Below, piece by piece: positions 25,232 to 34,664 of a stretch of DNA of 64,000 nt; position 1 is the stretch's first letter, and each line of letters starts with the position of its first letter. Source of the stretch: JAQVEB01 sp028698105 (lineage in GTDB: Bacteria > Bacteroidota > Bacteroidia > Bacteroidales > Dysgonomonadaceae); assembly GCA_964293155.1 (NCBI GenBank), contig CAXYYA010000016.1:1-64000 (forward strand), in the 5' to 3' direction. The notes beneath the pieces are model-generated. The model was given only the letters and a program-made list of their open reading frames with translations. It ran no database searches and was not told where the DNA came from. The position numbers and the translations under genes are program-made.

Positions 25232-26953
25232 ATGAGAAAAATAAATTATACAATCCTTATCGCTTTTTTTACTCTTATGTGGAGTTCGTGCAATTCTTTT
25301 CTGGATGAAAACCCTAAAGGAATGCTCAGCGATGACCAATTAAACACAGCCGAAAATATTGAAAAAATGGTTATAGCCGCATATTCAAGCTTAGGAAATG
25401 ACCATTACACTGAACCAAACAGCCCGTGGCCGTATGGCGATCTCCGCTCGGGAGACGCGTACAAAGGAGGCGCCGGTACCGGCGATATGCAGGACTTCCA
25501 TTTTTATGAAACGTTCACCTACATGCGCGACGATTTAGGCACAGTTGACGGAAAATGGTACAGACAATACGTTTCTATCTCAAGAATAAACAACGCGTTG
25601 AGTAGGTTAAACGAAGTAAGCGAAAGCGATTTTTCCAAAAAACAAACCAGAGTGGCGGAGATGCGATTCTTGCGCGGCCATTTTTATTTCGAGCAAAAAA
25701 TATTGTTCAACCGCGTTCCTTATATTGATGAAACCGTTCCGGTGGATGAATATATTAACGTGTCGAATGTGGAATTAACAAATGCTCAGTTGTGGGATAA
25801 AATTATAGATGAGTTCCGGTTTGCCGTTAATAATCTTCCGGAAGACAATGAGCAAATTGGAAGAGCAAACAAATGGATGGCAAAGGCCTATCTGGCAAAA
25901 GCGCTACTTTACGCGGCGTATGAGCAGGATGATAAAAACAACGTTATGTCTATTAATCAGGAAAAGTTAAAAGAGGTAGAACAACTTACCACCGAAATCA
26001 TCAATTCGGGAAAATATGCGTTGAGCGTGGATTTCGCGAACAACTTCCTGTATGAAACAGAAAACGGGCCCGAATCCATTTTTGCAGTGCAGCATTCAAG
26101 AAATGACGGAACCTTGCACGGCCGTTTAGATTGGGGAGCCATGTTGAATTACCCGATGAATCCCGAATACGGATGTTGCGGATTTCATCAACCCTCACAA
26201 AATCTGGTAAATGCTTTTAAAACTTCTGCTCAGGGATTACCGATGTTCAGTAATTTTAATTCGGCCAGTATCCAAACGCCGGCTGATTTAAAATCTCACA
26301 ACATAGACCCTCGCTTAAATCACACAGTAGCCATTCCCGGATTGCCTTATAAATACGACCCCAATTTTATATTCGAAGCCTGGTGGAATCGTCAACCCGA
26401 AATTTACGGAGAGTTTATGTCGTTGAAAGAAGTAGTTTTACCGGACTGTCCATGCTTTGAAAAAGCTCTTCCGTTTATGTCAAGTTCCAAAAACAGAGAT
26501 ATCATCCGGTTCGATGACGTAATTCTCTGGAAAGCGGAAGCACTCATAGAACTAAATCGCGAATCGGAAGCCCTTCCTCTGATTAATCAAATACGGGAAA
26601 GAGCTTCAAAGAGCACGGCTTTATTAAAGGATGCAAACGGAAACGCAACCGGAAAATTCGTTGTTGACACCTATAAACCCGGTATAAACTGTACATGGGA
26701 TAACAATTATGCTCGTCAGGCTTTAAGATGGGAACGAAGACTGGAATTTGCCATGGAAGGATTCAGATTTTTCGATCTGGTTCGCTGGGGTATTGCAGCG
26801 GAATACATGAACGATTATTTTTCTACCGAAAAAGCAAGAAGAGAGCACCTCCGCGAGGCAAAATTCACAAAAAACAGAGACGAATATTTTCCTATTCCAA
26901 AACAACAAATTAACTTTAGCAAAAAGTTATACCAGCAGAATTATGGATGGTAA
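25232..26953 (+). CDS. SusD/RagB glycan-binding lipoprotein (fructan locus)
   Basis: A 573-residue surface lipoprotein with lipobox MWSSC (Cys near residue 20). SusD features include the N-terminal SFLDENPKGMLSDDQL motif, a TPR-like helical scaffold (EMRFLRGHFYFEQ, KWMAKAYLAKALLY) and the C-terminal RWERRLEFAMEGFRFFDLVRWG block followed by YFPIPKQQI near the end. It should form the lid of the SusC partner and bind fructan chains. The stop codon overlaps a potential upstream Met of the GH32 frame; a start for GH32 21 nt downstream is preferred. Confidence 0.96.
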   Translation: MRKINYTILIAFFTLMWSSCNSFLDENPKGMLSDDQLNTAENIEKMVIAAYSSLGNDHYTEPNSPWPYGDLRSGDAYKGGAGTGDMQDFHFYETFTYMRDDLGTVDGKWYRQYVSISRINNALSRLNEVSESDFSKKQTRVAEMRFLRGHFYFEQKILFNRVPYIDETVPVDEYINVSNVELTNAQLWDKIIDEFRFAVNNLPEDNEQIGRANKWMAKAYLAKALLYAAYEQDDKNNVMSINQEKLKEVEQLTTEIINSGKYALSVDFANNFLYETENGPESIFAVQHSRNDGTLHGRLDWGAMLNYPMNPEYGCCGFHQPSQNLVNAFKTSAQGLPMFSNFNSASIQTPADLKSHNIDPRLNHTVAIPGLPYKYDPNFIFEAWWNRQPEIYGEFMSLKEVVLPDCPCFEKALPFMSSSKNRDIIRFDDVILWKAEALIELNRESEALPLINQIRERASKSTALLKDANGNATGKFVVDTYKPGINCTWDNNYARQALRWERRLEFAMEGFRFFDLVRWGIAAEYMNDYFSTEKARREHLREAKFTKNRDEYFPIPKQQINFSKKLYQQNYGW

Positions 26954-26973
26954 ATTATTTAAAAAACAATGAA

Positions 26974-28578
26974 ATGAAAAAAAATAACAGAACAATACAC
27001 GCAACATTCTATTACTTTTTACTTGTTGCTTTGCTTACATTAGTTTCGTGTAAAGAAAATAAGAAGCCTGTACCCGACAACTCCCCTTTTCAGGAAAAAT
27101 ACCGTCCACAGGTGCATTTCACGCCGCCGGCGCATTGGATGAACGACCCCAACGGAATGGTCTATCACAACGGTGAATATCATTTCTTCTATCAGCACTA
27201 CCCCGAAAAATCGGTTTGGGGGCCCATGCACTGGGGACATGCCATCAGTACCGATTTAGTGCACTGGGAACACATGCCCATCGCCATTTATCCCGATAGC
27301 CTGGGTTACATTTTCTCCGGAAGCGCGGTAGTGGATTCAAAAAACACATCGGGTTTGGGAACTGCAGATAACCCACCGTTGATTGCGTTTTTCACGTACC
27401 ACGACATGGAAGCCGAAAAACAGGAGCGTTTCGGCGAGATTGAATCGCAGGCCATCGCTTACAGCCTGGATAACGGCCGCACGTGGACGAAATACGAAAA
27501 AAATCCGGTTGTAACGAATCCGGGAATCCGCGATTTCCGCGACCCGAAAGTTATCTGGCACGAACCAACACAACAATGGATCATGAGCATTGCTTCGGGA
27601 CAAGTGATCAAGTTCTACACTTCTCCCGATTGCATTGACTGGACGTATGCCAGCGAATATGGCGAAGGCGTTGGAAATCACGACGGCGTGTGGGAATGCC
27701 CCGATCTTTTCCCGCTGCAGGTAAGCGGTTCCGGCGAAACCAAATGGGTGCTTATTGTCAACATCAACCCCGGAGGGCCTGCAGGCGGTTCTGCCACACA
27801 ATATTTCGTGGGAGATTTCGACGGAAAAAATTTCACTTCCGCCCAGGACGTTACGCTGTGGATGGACTACGGAAAGGATAATTACGCCGGCGTAACATGG
27901 AGCAATGTTACCGATAACCGGCGCATTCTTGTCGGCTGGATGAACAACTGGCAGTATGCCGGTGAAAAGCCCACCCAGGTATGGAGCGGAGCCGCCACTT
28001 TTCCGCGCGATTTGGGATTGGTGGATGCCGGCGGCAGATATTTGCTTACCTCTACACCGGTAAAGGAAATTGAAAAACTGTACGGCGAAAGCGAATTGAT
28101 AAAAAACACGGAAATTACAGACGGCAAAACCATCTTCGAGAAAACGCCGTTTGCCAAAGCTCCCGTGGAAATCACGCTGACCTTCGATGTGAAAGACAAC
28201 ACCCGACTGGGATTTCCGGGTAAATACGGCATCACGTTCAAAAATTCCGCCGGAGAATATTACACCATAGGATACGACAATGTGGACAAGTTTTTTTACG
28301 CGGATAGAACCAACGCAACCAGCGAAGAGATTTCCGAAAATTTCCCTTCGATGCAAATCGTGCCGTTTATCATTAATGCAGAAACAACTACGTGGCGCAT
28401 CATTGTAGATACTTCGTCAATGGAATTTTTCACTTCCGAAGGCAAAGTTGTTATCACTAATGTGGTATATCCATCCGAAACATTCGATCAGATAGAAGTT
28501 TTCGCGGAAAACGGAAAGATCAATCTGACGGAAGCCCGCATCACAGAGTTAAAATCTATCTGGAAAACAGGTAAATAA
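26974..28578 (+). CDS. GH32 fructan hydrolase, surface/periplasmic lipoprotein
   Basis: A 534-residue beta-fructosidase that would cut levan, inulin or sucrose-type beta-fructosides. The signal peptide ends in a lipobox LVSC (Cys26). The five-bladed propeller carries the nucleophile in WMNDPNG (Asp58), the transition-state stabiliser in FRDPK (Asp190) and the acid/base in WECPDLF (Glu241). The C-terminal beta-sandwich (from about residue 385) includes the usual SSMEFF motif. The ATG at 26974 is chosen since the earlier Met at 26947 overlaps susD and would put ten polar residues before the signal peptide. Exo versus endo action cannot be told by eye. Confidence 0.95.
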   Translation: MKKNNRTIHATFYYFLLVALLTLVSCKENKKPVPDNSPFQEKYRPQVHFTPPAHWMNDPNGMVYHNGEYHFFYQHYPEKSVWGPMHWGHAISTDLVHWEHMPIAIYPDSLGYIFSGSAVVDSKNTSGLGTADNPPLIAFFTYHDMEAEKQERFGEIESQAIAYSLDNGRTWTKYEKNPVVTNPGIRDFRDPKVIWHEPTQQWIMSIASGQVIKFYTSPDCIDWTYASEYGEGVGNHDGVWECPDLFPLQVSGSGETKWVLIVNINPGGPAGGSATQYFVGDFDGKNFTSAQDVTLWMDYGKDNYAGVTWSNVTDNRRILVGWMNNWQYAGEKPTQVWSGAATFPRDLGLVDAGGRYLLTSTPVKEIEKLYGESELIKNTEITDGKTIFEKTPFAKAPVEITLTFDVKDNTRLGFPGKYGITFKNSAGEYYTIGYDNVDKFFYADRTNATSEEISENFPSMQIVPFIINAETTTWRIIVDTSSMEFFTSEGKVVITNVVYPSETFDQIEVFAENGKINLTEARITELKSIWKTGK

Positions 28579-28590
28579 TATCATTACAAC

Positions 28591-29451
28591 ATGAAAAAGA
28601 AACCCATCATCATCGGTATTGGCGAATTGCTCTGGGACGTGCTTCCTACGGGTAAAAAAGCGGGCGGCGCACCCATCAACTTCGTGTATCACGCATCGCG
28701 CCTCGGGGCCGAAAGCTACGCCATCAGCGCGATAGGACACGATCCGCTGGGCGACGAAATTATGCAGGAGATCGAAAAAATAGGCATCGGTCATTTAATC
28801 GAGCGTGTGGATTATCCCACGGGAACTGTACTGGTGGAACTGAAAGACGGAATTCCCAACTACACCATCATTGAAGGCGTGGCGTGGGATCACATTCCGC
28901 TCACTGATGCCATGAAGCAACTGGCCAAACGCGCCGATGCCGTCTGTTTCGGCACGCTGGCACAGCGGTCGGAAACTTCGCGCGAAACCATCCAAACGCT
29001 GCTTTCCTTCGTACCCGAAGATGCATACCGGATCCTCGATGTAAACATCCGCCAGCACTATTATTCGAAAGAGATCATCGTTTCATCGTTGCGCAATTGC
29101 AACGTTTGCAAGATCAACGACGATGAGTTGCTGTTGATGAAAGACGTTTTCGACATCAAAGAGAAAAACGATACCGATGCCTGCCGATGGTTTGTGGAAA
29201 CCTTCAACCTGAAATATATGATCCTCACCGCCGGAGCCGATTACAGCGCCATTTACACACACGGCGACGTGTCGCACATCAAAACGCCGAAAGTGAAAGT
29301 GGCGGACACCGTGGGTGCAGGCGACTCGTTTACGGGAGCGTTCATTTCTTCTGTCCTCGCCGGCAAAACGCTTGCCGAGGCTCATCAGGCAGCTGTGGAC
29401 AGGGCCGCTTTCGTGTGCACCCGCGCCGGAGCATGGGTAACGGAATCATGA
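28591..29451 (+). CDS. Fructokinase, PfkB/ribokinase family
   Basis: A 286-residue carbohydrate kinase that would phosphorylate fructose released from fructan. It has the opening IGIGELLWDVLP, the GGAPINFVYHASRLG substrate motif near residue 27 and the C-terminal DTVGAGDSFTGAF signature with catalytic Asp near 247. The PfkB family covers several sugars, but the position between GH32 and a sugar transporter makes fructose the natural substrate. It starts 12 nt after the GH32 stop, and the transporter follows 21 nt later. Confidence 0.93.
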   Translation: MKKKPIIIGIGELLWDVLPTGKKAGGAPINFVYHASRLGAESYAISAIGHDPLGDEIMQEIEKIGIGHLIERVDYPTGTVLVELKDGIPNYTIIEGVAWDHIPLTDAMKQLAKRADAVCFGTLAQRSETSRETIQTLLSFVPEDAYRILDVNIRQHYYSKEIIVSSLRNCNVCKINDDELLLMKDVFDIKEKNDTDACRWFVETFNLKYMILTAGADYSAIYTHGDVSHIKTPKVKVADTVGAGDSFTGAFISSVLAGKTLAEAHQAAVDRAAFVCTRAGAWVTES

Positions 29452-29472
29452 ATCAATTAAAACAACAATACG

Positions 29473-30654
29473 ATGAATAAAAACAATAAACTTCTTCTGC
29501 TCCTGCCCGTTATGTTCACGTTTTTCACGATGGGATTCGTGGATTTGGTGGGAATCGCAACCAATTACATCAAAAGCGACTTCACGTTGAGCGACACGAT
29601 GGCAAACCTCATGCCCGCAATGGTATTTTTCTGGTTTCTGATCTTCTCGGTTCCCACGGGAATGCTGATGAACAAGATCGGACGGCGCAAGACCGTTTTG
29701 CTGAGCCTCGTTGTTACGCTGTTGTCGTTGTTGGTTCCGATGATCGGCTACAGCTTTGCCACGATGCTGGTGGCTTTTTCGCTGCTGGGTATCGGAAATA
29801 CGCTCATGCAAGTTTCACTGAATCCGCTGGTTTCCAATATTGTATCGGGTGAGAGATTGGCGAGTAGCCTCACGTTCGGTCAGTTTGTAAAAGCTATTGC
29901 CTCGTTCGTGGCGCCGATCATCGCCGCGTGGGCGTTGGTGAAATTCGGCGATTGGAAACTGTTATTCCTGATTTTTGCGGTGGTGGCACTTATTGCCACC
30001 ATTTGGTTGTTCTTTACGAAGATTGAAGAGAAACCCATCGAGGGAAAACAATCCACGTTTGCGGAATGCTTCGCGTTGCTTGGCGATAAAACCATCCTGC
30101 TGCTTTTTCTGGGGATCATGGCGCACGTGGGAACCGATGTAGGCGTAAACACCACAGCTCCCAAACTGTTGATCGAACGGCTGGGAATGCCGCTTTCGGA
30201 AGCCGGGTATGCAACCAGCATTTATTTTCTGTTCCGCACCATCGGGTCGTTTAGCGGAGCTTTCATACTGGCGAGATTTTCGTCCAAATCCTTCTTCTGG
30301 ATCAGCATTCTGATGATGCTTGCCGCGGTAGTGGCACTGTATTTCAGCTATTCGGCCATGGCCATTTATGTGTGCATTGCGCTTATCGGATTCGGCAATT
30401 CCAATGTTTTTTCCATTATGTTCTCCCAAGCATTGCAGCACCTCCCGCAACGAAGCAACGAAATTTCGGGATTGATGATCATGGGATTGGCCGGAGGAGC
30501 CGTTTTTCCATTGTTGATGGGGGTTCTTTCCGATGCTATGGGCGGGCAGATAGGCGCCGTTGTGGTACTGACCGTTTTGGTTGCTTATTTCTTGTTGCTG
30601 GCTCCGAAGATCGGTGTAAAAAAGATTGAACCGGAAGCACGGATAGAAAGTTAG
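29473..30654 (+). CDS. MFS sugar transporter (FucP/GlcP-like)
   Basis: A 393-residue major facilitator with 12 predicted helices. The N-terminal FFTMGFVDLVGIATNYIKSDF and the SVPTGMLMNKIGRRKTVLLSL loop between TM2 and TM3 place it in the FucP-like group of proton-sugar symporters. In this locus it should import fructose across the inner membrane, supplying the kinase encoded just upstream. It is the last gene of the fructan transcript and is followed by a strong terminator. Confidence 0.92.
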   Translation: MNKNNKLLLLLPVMFTFFTMGFVDLVGIATNYIKSDFTLSDTMANLMPAMVFFWFLIFSVPTGMLMNKIGRRKTVLLSLVVTLLSLLVPMIGYSFATMLVAFSLLGIGNTLMQVSLNPLVSNIVSGERLASSLTFGQFVKAIASFVAPIIAAWALVKFGDWKLLFLIFAVVALIATIWLFFTKIEEKPIEGKQSTFAECFALLGDKTILLLFLGIMAHVGTDVGVNTTAPKLLIERLGMPLSEAGYATSIYFLFRTIGSFSGAFILARFSSKSFFWISILMMLAAVVALYFSYSAMAIYVCIALIGFGNSNVFSIMFSQALQHLPQRSNEISGLMIMGLAGGAVFPLLMGVLSDAMGGQIGAVVVLTVLVAYFLLLAPKIGVKKIEPEARIES

Positions 30655-30680
30655 GTTGTCTTTCAGCTAAAATTTTCAAT

Positions 30681-30724
30681 AAAAAAAATGAGTGAAGAGG
30701 ATTTTCTTCTTCACTCATTTTTTA
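30681..30724. terminator. Bidirectional intrinsic terminator
   Basis: A stem of at least 11 perfect pairs (ATGAGTGAAGA with TCTTCACTCAT) is flanked by A8 on the left and T7 on the right. It sits between the convergent MFS gene and the CPBP protease gene and can serve both strands. Confidence 0.88.
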
Positions 30725-30757
30725 TAGCGTCGTAACAAACGCGACGGTTATTACCGT

Positions 30758-31441
30758 TTACGCGACAATTGCGCCTAATAACGCCAGCAGATTAGCGGAC
30801 ATGTGCACAATCACGGCATACGCATGATTGTTGTATTTCTCCTGATAATAACCGGCTACTAAACCCAGTACCATCGTAAAAAGTACGATTTTCAGCAGAA
30901 ACAGGAAGTGAACTCCTGTAAAGATCAAGATCAAATGTGCAAGTCCGAAGGCAGCCGCGCTGATAAAAACGGGCAAGCTTATTTCACGTTTCAACAATCG
31001 CATCCTTTTTACTTTTAGAGGAGTCAGCAGATTTTGCAGAAAACCCCTGAATAACAACTCTTCCGCAATGCTCGCCAGAATGAATACAAACAAAAACACC
31101 TGTACCGGACTCATGTCTGCCGTGACTTTATTCTGTTCCACGGGCGCTCCAATCATTTTTGTAATGATTGTCATTGCCCCGTTTACGACAATGGTTGCCA
31201 AAATCCCGTAAAGAATAGGTTTAAATATCTTTTTTATCCCTGGAACTGCAATGCGAAAATTCACATTTTCCCTCATCCAATAAATAACAAGTAACGAAAG
31301 TGTAAACATTGTCACATGTGTGATAAACGATGTTGGCACAAATCCGCCGTTTACTTTCACCACCGTTGCCATCACGATTGAGCATGCGAAAATAACGATC
31401 GCAATAAGCAACCCATAGAAAATCCGTTGATTCGCGTTCAC
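30758..31441 (-). CDS. CPBP family intramembrane metalloprotease
   Basis: A 227-residue polytopic protein of the CPBP/Abi (CAAX protease and bacteriocin-processing) family. The motifs are visible: EELLFRGFLQ (Glu-Glu and Arg) near residue 125, FGLAHLIL (His) and VHMSANLLALLGA at the C-terminus. The start is uncertain: a TTG at 31468 overlaps the upstream gene by 26 nt, while a GTG at 31441 lies just after the upstream stop; I chose the GTG. It is the third gene of an ECF sigma - membrane protein - CPBP unit. Substrate unknown. Confidence 0.87.
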   Translation of the reverse strand: MNANQRIFYGLLIAIVIFACSIVMATVVKVNGGFVPTSFITHVTMFTLSLLVIYWMRENVNFRIAVPGIKKIFKPILYGILATIVVNGAMTIITKMIGAPVEQNKVTADMSPVQVFLFVFILASIAEELLFRGFLQNLLTPLKVKRMRLLKREISLPVFISAAAFGLAHLILIFTGVHFLFLLKIVLFTMVLGLVAGYYQEKYNNHAYAVIVHMSANLLALLGAIVA

Positions 31442-31442
31442 T

Positions 31443-32012
31443 TTACTTTTCGTTTTGAAGCTCCACAAGTTCTTTGAGATTATCCTGAATGTCTTTGTAG
31501 GTTTTCCGCTGTTTTATAAGCACAACCACGCTTCCCAGAATCAACCCGGTGGCAAATCCCATCCACTGATATTTGTCAAACACGTGGTTCATGGATAATA
31601 CGTAAATCACAAAACCCAGCACGAAGGGCATAAAATAAAGAATGAATTGCTTCCGTTTTAACCGGAACGTGTTAATCTGCGTCATGAGTTTAGCCGGAGG
31701 TGTTTCGTGGATATTCCACTTGTGTAACTGACGTATCTTCATCGCGCTGAACACTCCGAGGAATATCAGAACCAGAAGAAAGAGAACGGCCTGCAACGTG
31801 AATCCTTTTAAAAAGAGGTTGATGTCGAAAGGGATTAATATCACCAAAGCAGTAAACAGACTGAGAATGTTTCTCCGTTGCCATTTTTCGATTGTTGTTT
31901 CAAACTTTTCCATAATGATTTTTTTTATTTGTTCGTGATTAATAATTTCCGATTTCTGTAAATTCTCATCGAGAACTTTCCAGCCTTTTTTCATTTGTTC
32001 TAAATCTGCCAT
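31443..32012 (-). CDS. Membrane protein downstream of ECF sigma factor
   Basis: A 189-residue protein, not recognised as a named family. It has a charged cytoplasmic N-terminal region with helices (residues 1-45), two transmembrane helix pairs (about 49-90 and 122-162) and a charged C-terminal tail (TYKDIQDNLKELVELQNEK). The position directly after the sigma factor gene (13 nt) suggests it could act as an anti-sigma or sensor partner, but no anti-sigma zinc motif or FecR domain is visible. Confidence 0.75.
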   Translation of the reverse strand: MADLEQMKKGWKVLDENLQKSEIINHEQIKKIIMEKFETTIEKWQRRNILSLFTALVILIPFDINLFLKGFTLQAVLFLLVLIFLGVFSAMKIRQLHKWNIHETPPAKLMTQINTFRLKRKQFILYFMPFVLGFVIYVLSMNHVFDKYQWMGFATGLILGSVVVLIKQRKTYKDIQDNLKELVELQNEK

Positions 32013-32025
32013 ATTCCCGATTATT

Positions 32026-32514
32026 TTATTGATTAGACATTTCTTTTAGTTTTGTTTTGATGCGGTTGAGTTTCACAGCCACATTTCCGCGGGTAATTCC
32101 CACAATTTCGCCGATTTCATCGTACGTTTTTTCTTCCAGATAGAGTAAAACAATTGCCTTTTCTATTTTCGATAATTGATTGATCAGCCGGTATAATTCC
32201 CGTAATTGCTCCGCATTGTTTTCCTCTTCGGCAATGCTTTCCAAATCCACCGTTAACGGTACGAGTGAAGGCTTTCTGCTCTTTTGTCGGATATAACTCA
32301 CACAGGTGTTCAATCCGATGCGGTATATCCAGGTGGAGTATTTTGCTTCGCCTCTGAAAGCTTCGTGAGCACGCCATAAGTTGATGACTACCTCCTGGTA
32401 CAAATCGTTTAGCTCGTCCCCGTCCGAAGCATACATGTAGCAAATCTTGTAAATCAGCCGGCTGTGCTGCCCGATCAGTCCTATAAATTCTTTTTCCGTT
32501 TCTTTCGATGTCAT
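32026..32514 (-). CDS. ECF-type RNA polymerase sigma factor
   Basis: A 162-residue sigma-70 family protein with only regions 2 and 4. Region 2 has DELNDLYQEVVINLWRAHEAF and STWIYRIGLNTCVSYIR (core binding and -10 recognition); region 4 has LSKIEKAIVLLYLEEKTYDEIGEIVGI and TRGNVAVKLNRIKTKL (HTH for -35 recognition). It heads a three-gene operon with a membrane protein and a CPBP protease. A -7 box TACATTTG lies 32 nt upstream, divergent from the PorW-like gene. Confidence 0.93.
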   Translation of the reverse strand: MTSKETEKEFIGLIGQHSRLIYKICYMYASDGDELNDLYQEVVINLWRAHEAFRGEAKYSTWIYRIGLNTCVSYIRQKSRKPSLVPLTVDLESIAEEENNAEQLRELYRLINQLSKIEKAIVLLYLEEKTYDEIGEIVGITRGNVAVKLNRIKTKLKEMSNQ

Positions 32515-32545
32515 CTTCTTTATTCTTTCTGTACTATCTGTCGCA

Positions 32546-32577
32546 CAAATGTAGGAATAGTTACAAAGGTTGCGAAA
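32546..32577 (-). promoter_or_regulatory. Promoter of the ECF sigma operon
   Basis: TACATTTG (32546-32553), exact TAnnTTTG, with TTTC (32574-32577, three of four to TTTG) at a 20-nt spacing on the minus strand. Confidence 0.5.
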
Positions 32578-32597
32578 AAAATAATAAAACTTCGTTT

Positions 32598-32630
32598 TTC
32601 GAGTTATTTACAGTGAAGTAATTACTTTTG
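32598..32630 (+). promoter_or_regulatory. Promoter of the PorW-like gene
   Basis: TACTTTTG (32623-32630) is an exact -7 match; TTCG (32598-32601) lies 21 nt upstream. The predicted transcript start falls at or next to the TTG start codon at 32639, so the mRNA may be leaderless. Confidence 0.42.
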
Positions 32631-32638
32631 AAAAAACG

Positions 32639-34642
32639 TTGAAACTGAAAGACAACATACTTTTTATCTTTTTGGGTGTGATATGCACTACTCTCCTTTT
32701 TGGGTGTTCCACAAAAAAGAACACTTCGGGTACACGCGCTTACCATGCCTTTACTACCCAATACAACCTTTTTTTCAACGCTCAACAAGCTTACGACGAA
32801 ACGTTGAACGCGCGTTACGACTCTTACAGAGACGATTTCTCCCGCATGCTCCCAATGTATTTGACCGATACCACACAAAACAAAAAACCGGGCGGCGCGT
32901 TCGACCGAACTATCGAAAAAACCATGACAGCCATCCGTGAGCACTCCATCGCAAGCAAGCCACGTCGCGATCCGGGACAGGAAATGACACAGGAGTACCG
33001 CGACTGGCTTCGCCAGGAGGAATTCAACCCGTTCCTGAAAAACGCATGGCTGTTGATGGGTAAAGCGCAGGTACAAAACAGCGATTACACGGATGCTCTT
33101 TCCACTTTTTCGCAGATATTGCGCATGTATCCGAATGAAAAAGAGTTGATTTCCGAAACGCAGATATGGATGATGCGCGCTTATGCGGCTATGGGGTGGT
33201 TTTACGATGCCGAAAACCTGATCAACATGTTGCAAATGAATCCGCTTCCGAAAAATCTGAAGAATCTGTTCAACGAAACTTATGCTTACTTCCATCTGCA
33301 ACGAAAAGACTATGCTTCGGCCATTCCGTACCTGCAACAGGCAATTCGGTCAGAGGATAATCCGCGCCAGAAACGGCGGCTGCAATATTTAACGGGGCAG
33401 CTTTATCAGTTGATGGAACAACCGGCGAATGCATTCAGCGCGTTTCAGGAAATGAAAGGCCTCAGCACGCCGCCCGATATTGTTATGCAGGCAGTGATCG
33501 GGCAATCGAAAGTGAGCGGGGGGAATCAACAGCAAAAAATGATCGGCGAATTGGAGAAAATGACCGGGATTTCGCGGTACAAAGACCGTCGCGCTGATTT
33601 ATTTGTCGCGCTCGGGGACATTTTCACGGCAAAAAACGATACCGCGCGCGCCAACAAATATTACGCCGAGGCAAAAAAAGAAGGCGCAAACTTACCGACA
33701 TCCGTTATCGCCGTTGCCGATTCTGTGAAAGCGCCTGCGGATTCGTCCATGCTGCTTGCAGAGCAACATTCGTCCGAAAGAGAGATGTTCAGGGCCGTTG
33801 CCCGGGCAAGAAATTTGCACAGTCAACCCTTTTCACCCCAGGACGAAACCGAAACGACTTCCGCAACGATCGATTCCGTACAGTTTAATATCAATCGGGA
33901 CGCTCCTCATGTATTTTTGATGATGTTCTCCGAAAATCAGGTCAATAAAAATAACCTGCTCTTCGCGATCGCGAATTACAATTTTTCTACGTTTATGTTG
34001 CGGGAGTTCGGGTTGTCGTTCGTGGAGATTAAACCGATGGAAGCATTGCAAATAAGGGGATTTAACTCATACGAAGAGGTTTCGTCATACGGGAAAATGC
34101 TGCTGTCGGACAGTGTGTTCATTGCCGAAGCGCCCACACAGATCATCCCGCTTATTATTTCCGAAGAAAATCTGCAAATTCTTTTGAAAGGAAAAACTTT
34201 AGCCGATTATCAGGTGTTTTATAAGACACATTTCGGCGATGGTTCCGCACCCGTAGTGTTGAAGGAACCGAAAAAGTACTCGCCCGAAATTCCGGTTGCA
34301 ATATCCCAGGAGAAGGATACGAACGCTATCGGAAAAGAAACCGTTCCCGCTGCGCAACCCGAGGAAAAACGGATTGCTTCCACCGAAAAACGTTCTGTGG
34401 AAGAAACGCAGGCTCAGCGACAATCCGAGCTCGAACGCAAAGCAGAAGAGGCGCTGAAACAACAGACGGAAAAAACCGATCCGAAATCTCGCCGGAAAAT
34501 ATTGAAAGAACGGGAGCGTGAACGCCGGAAATTGCTGAGACAGCGTGAACAGGAACGGGCAGCATTGCTAAAACAACGTGAGAAAGCGCTGAAAAGAAGA
34601 CAAAAGCAACGTGAGCGGGAATTAAGAGCCCGAAACCGGTAA
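32639..34642 (+). CDS. PorW/SprE-like TPR lipoprotein (type IX secretion)
   Basis: A 667-residue lipoprotein with lipobox LLFGC (Cys23). The early CSTKKNTSGTRAYHAFTTQY and FNAQQAYDETLNARYDSY segments match the PorW/SprE group, which is needed for type IX secretion and gliding in Bacteroidetes. TPR-like helices fill residues 130-320. A linker precedes a strand-rich domain (about 410-530), and the C-terminal 90 residues are an extremely charged Arg/Glu/Gln coiled coil. The TTG start is required: no ATG occurs before the lipobox. It implies that this organism has a type IX system encoded elsewhere. rdgB follows 22 nt later. Confidence 0.78.
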   Translation: MKLKDNILFIFLGVICTTLLFGCSTKKNTSGTRAYHAFTTQYNLFFNAQQAYDETLNARYDSYRDDFSRMLPMYLTDTTQNKKPGGAFDRTIEKTMTAIREHSIASKPRRDPGQEMTQEYRDWLRQEEFNPFLKNAWLLMGKAQVQNSDYTDALSTFSQILRMYPNEKELISETQIWMMRAYAAMGWFYDAENLINMLQMNPLPKNLKNLFNETYAYFHLQRKDYASAIPYLQQAIRSEDNPRQKRRLQYLTGQLYQLMEQPANAFSAFQEMKGLSTPPDIVMQAVIGQSKVSGGNQQQKMIGELEKMTGISRYKDRRADLFVALGDIFTAKNDTARANKYYAEAKKEGANLPTSVIAVADSVKAPADSSMLLAEQHSSEREMFRAVARARNLHSQPFSPQDETETTSATIDSVQFNINRDAPHVFLMMFSENQVNKNNLLFAIANYNFSTFMLREFGLSFVEIKPMEALQIRGFNSYEEVSSYGKMLLSDSVFIAEAPTQIIPLIISEENLQILLKGKTLADYQVFYKTHFGDGSAPVVLKEPKKYSPEIPVAISQEKDTNAIGKETVPAAQPEEKRIASTEKRSVEETQAQRQSELERKAEEALKQQTEKTDPKSRRKILKERERERRKLLRQREQERAALLKQREKALKRRQKQRERELRARNR

Positions 34643-34664
34643 ACTGTTTTGAAATAGAAAAAAG

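Noticed and set aside
27337..28356. Open frame of 339 codons opposite GH32
   Set aside because: Antisense shadow of the GH32 gene with no recognisable domain.
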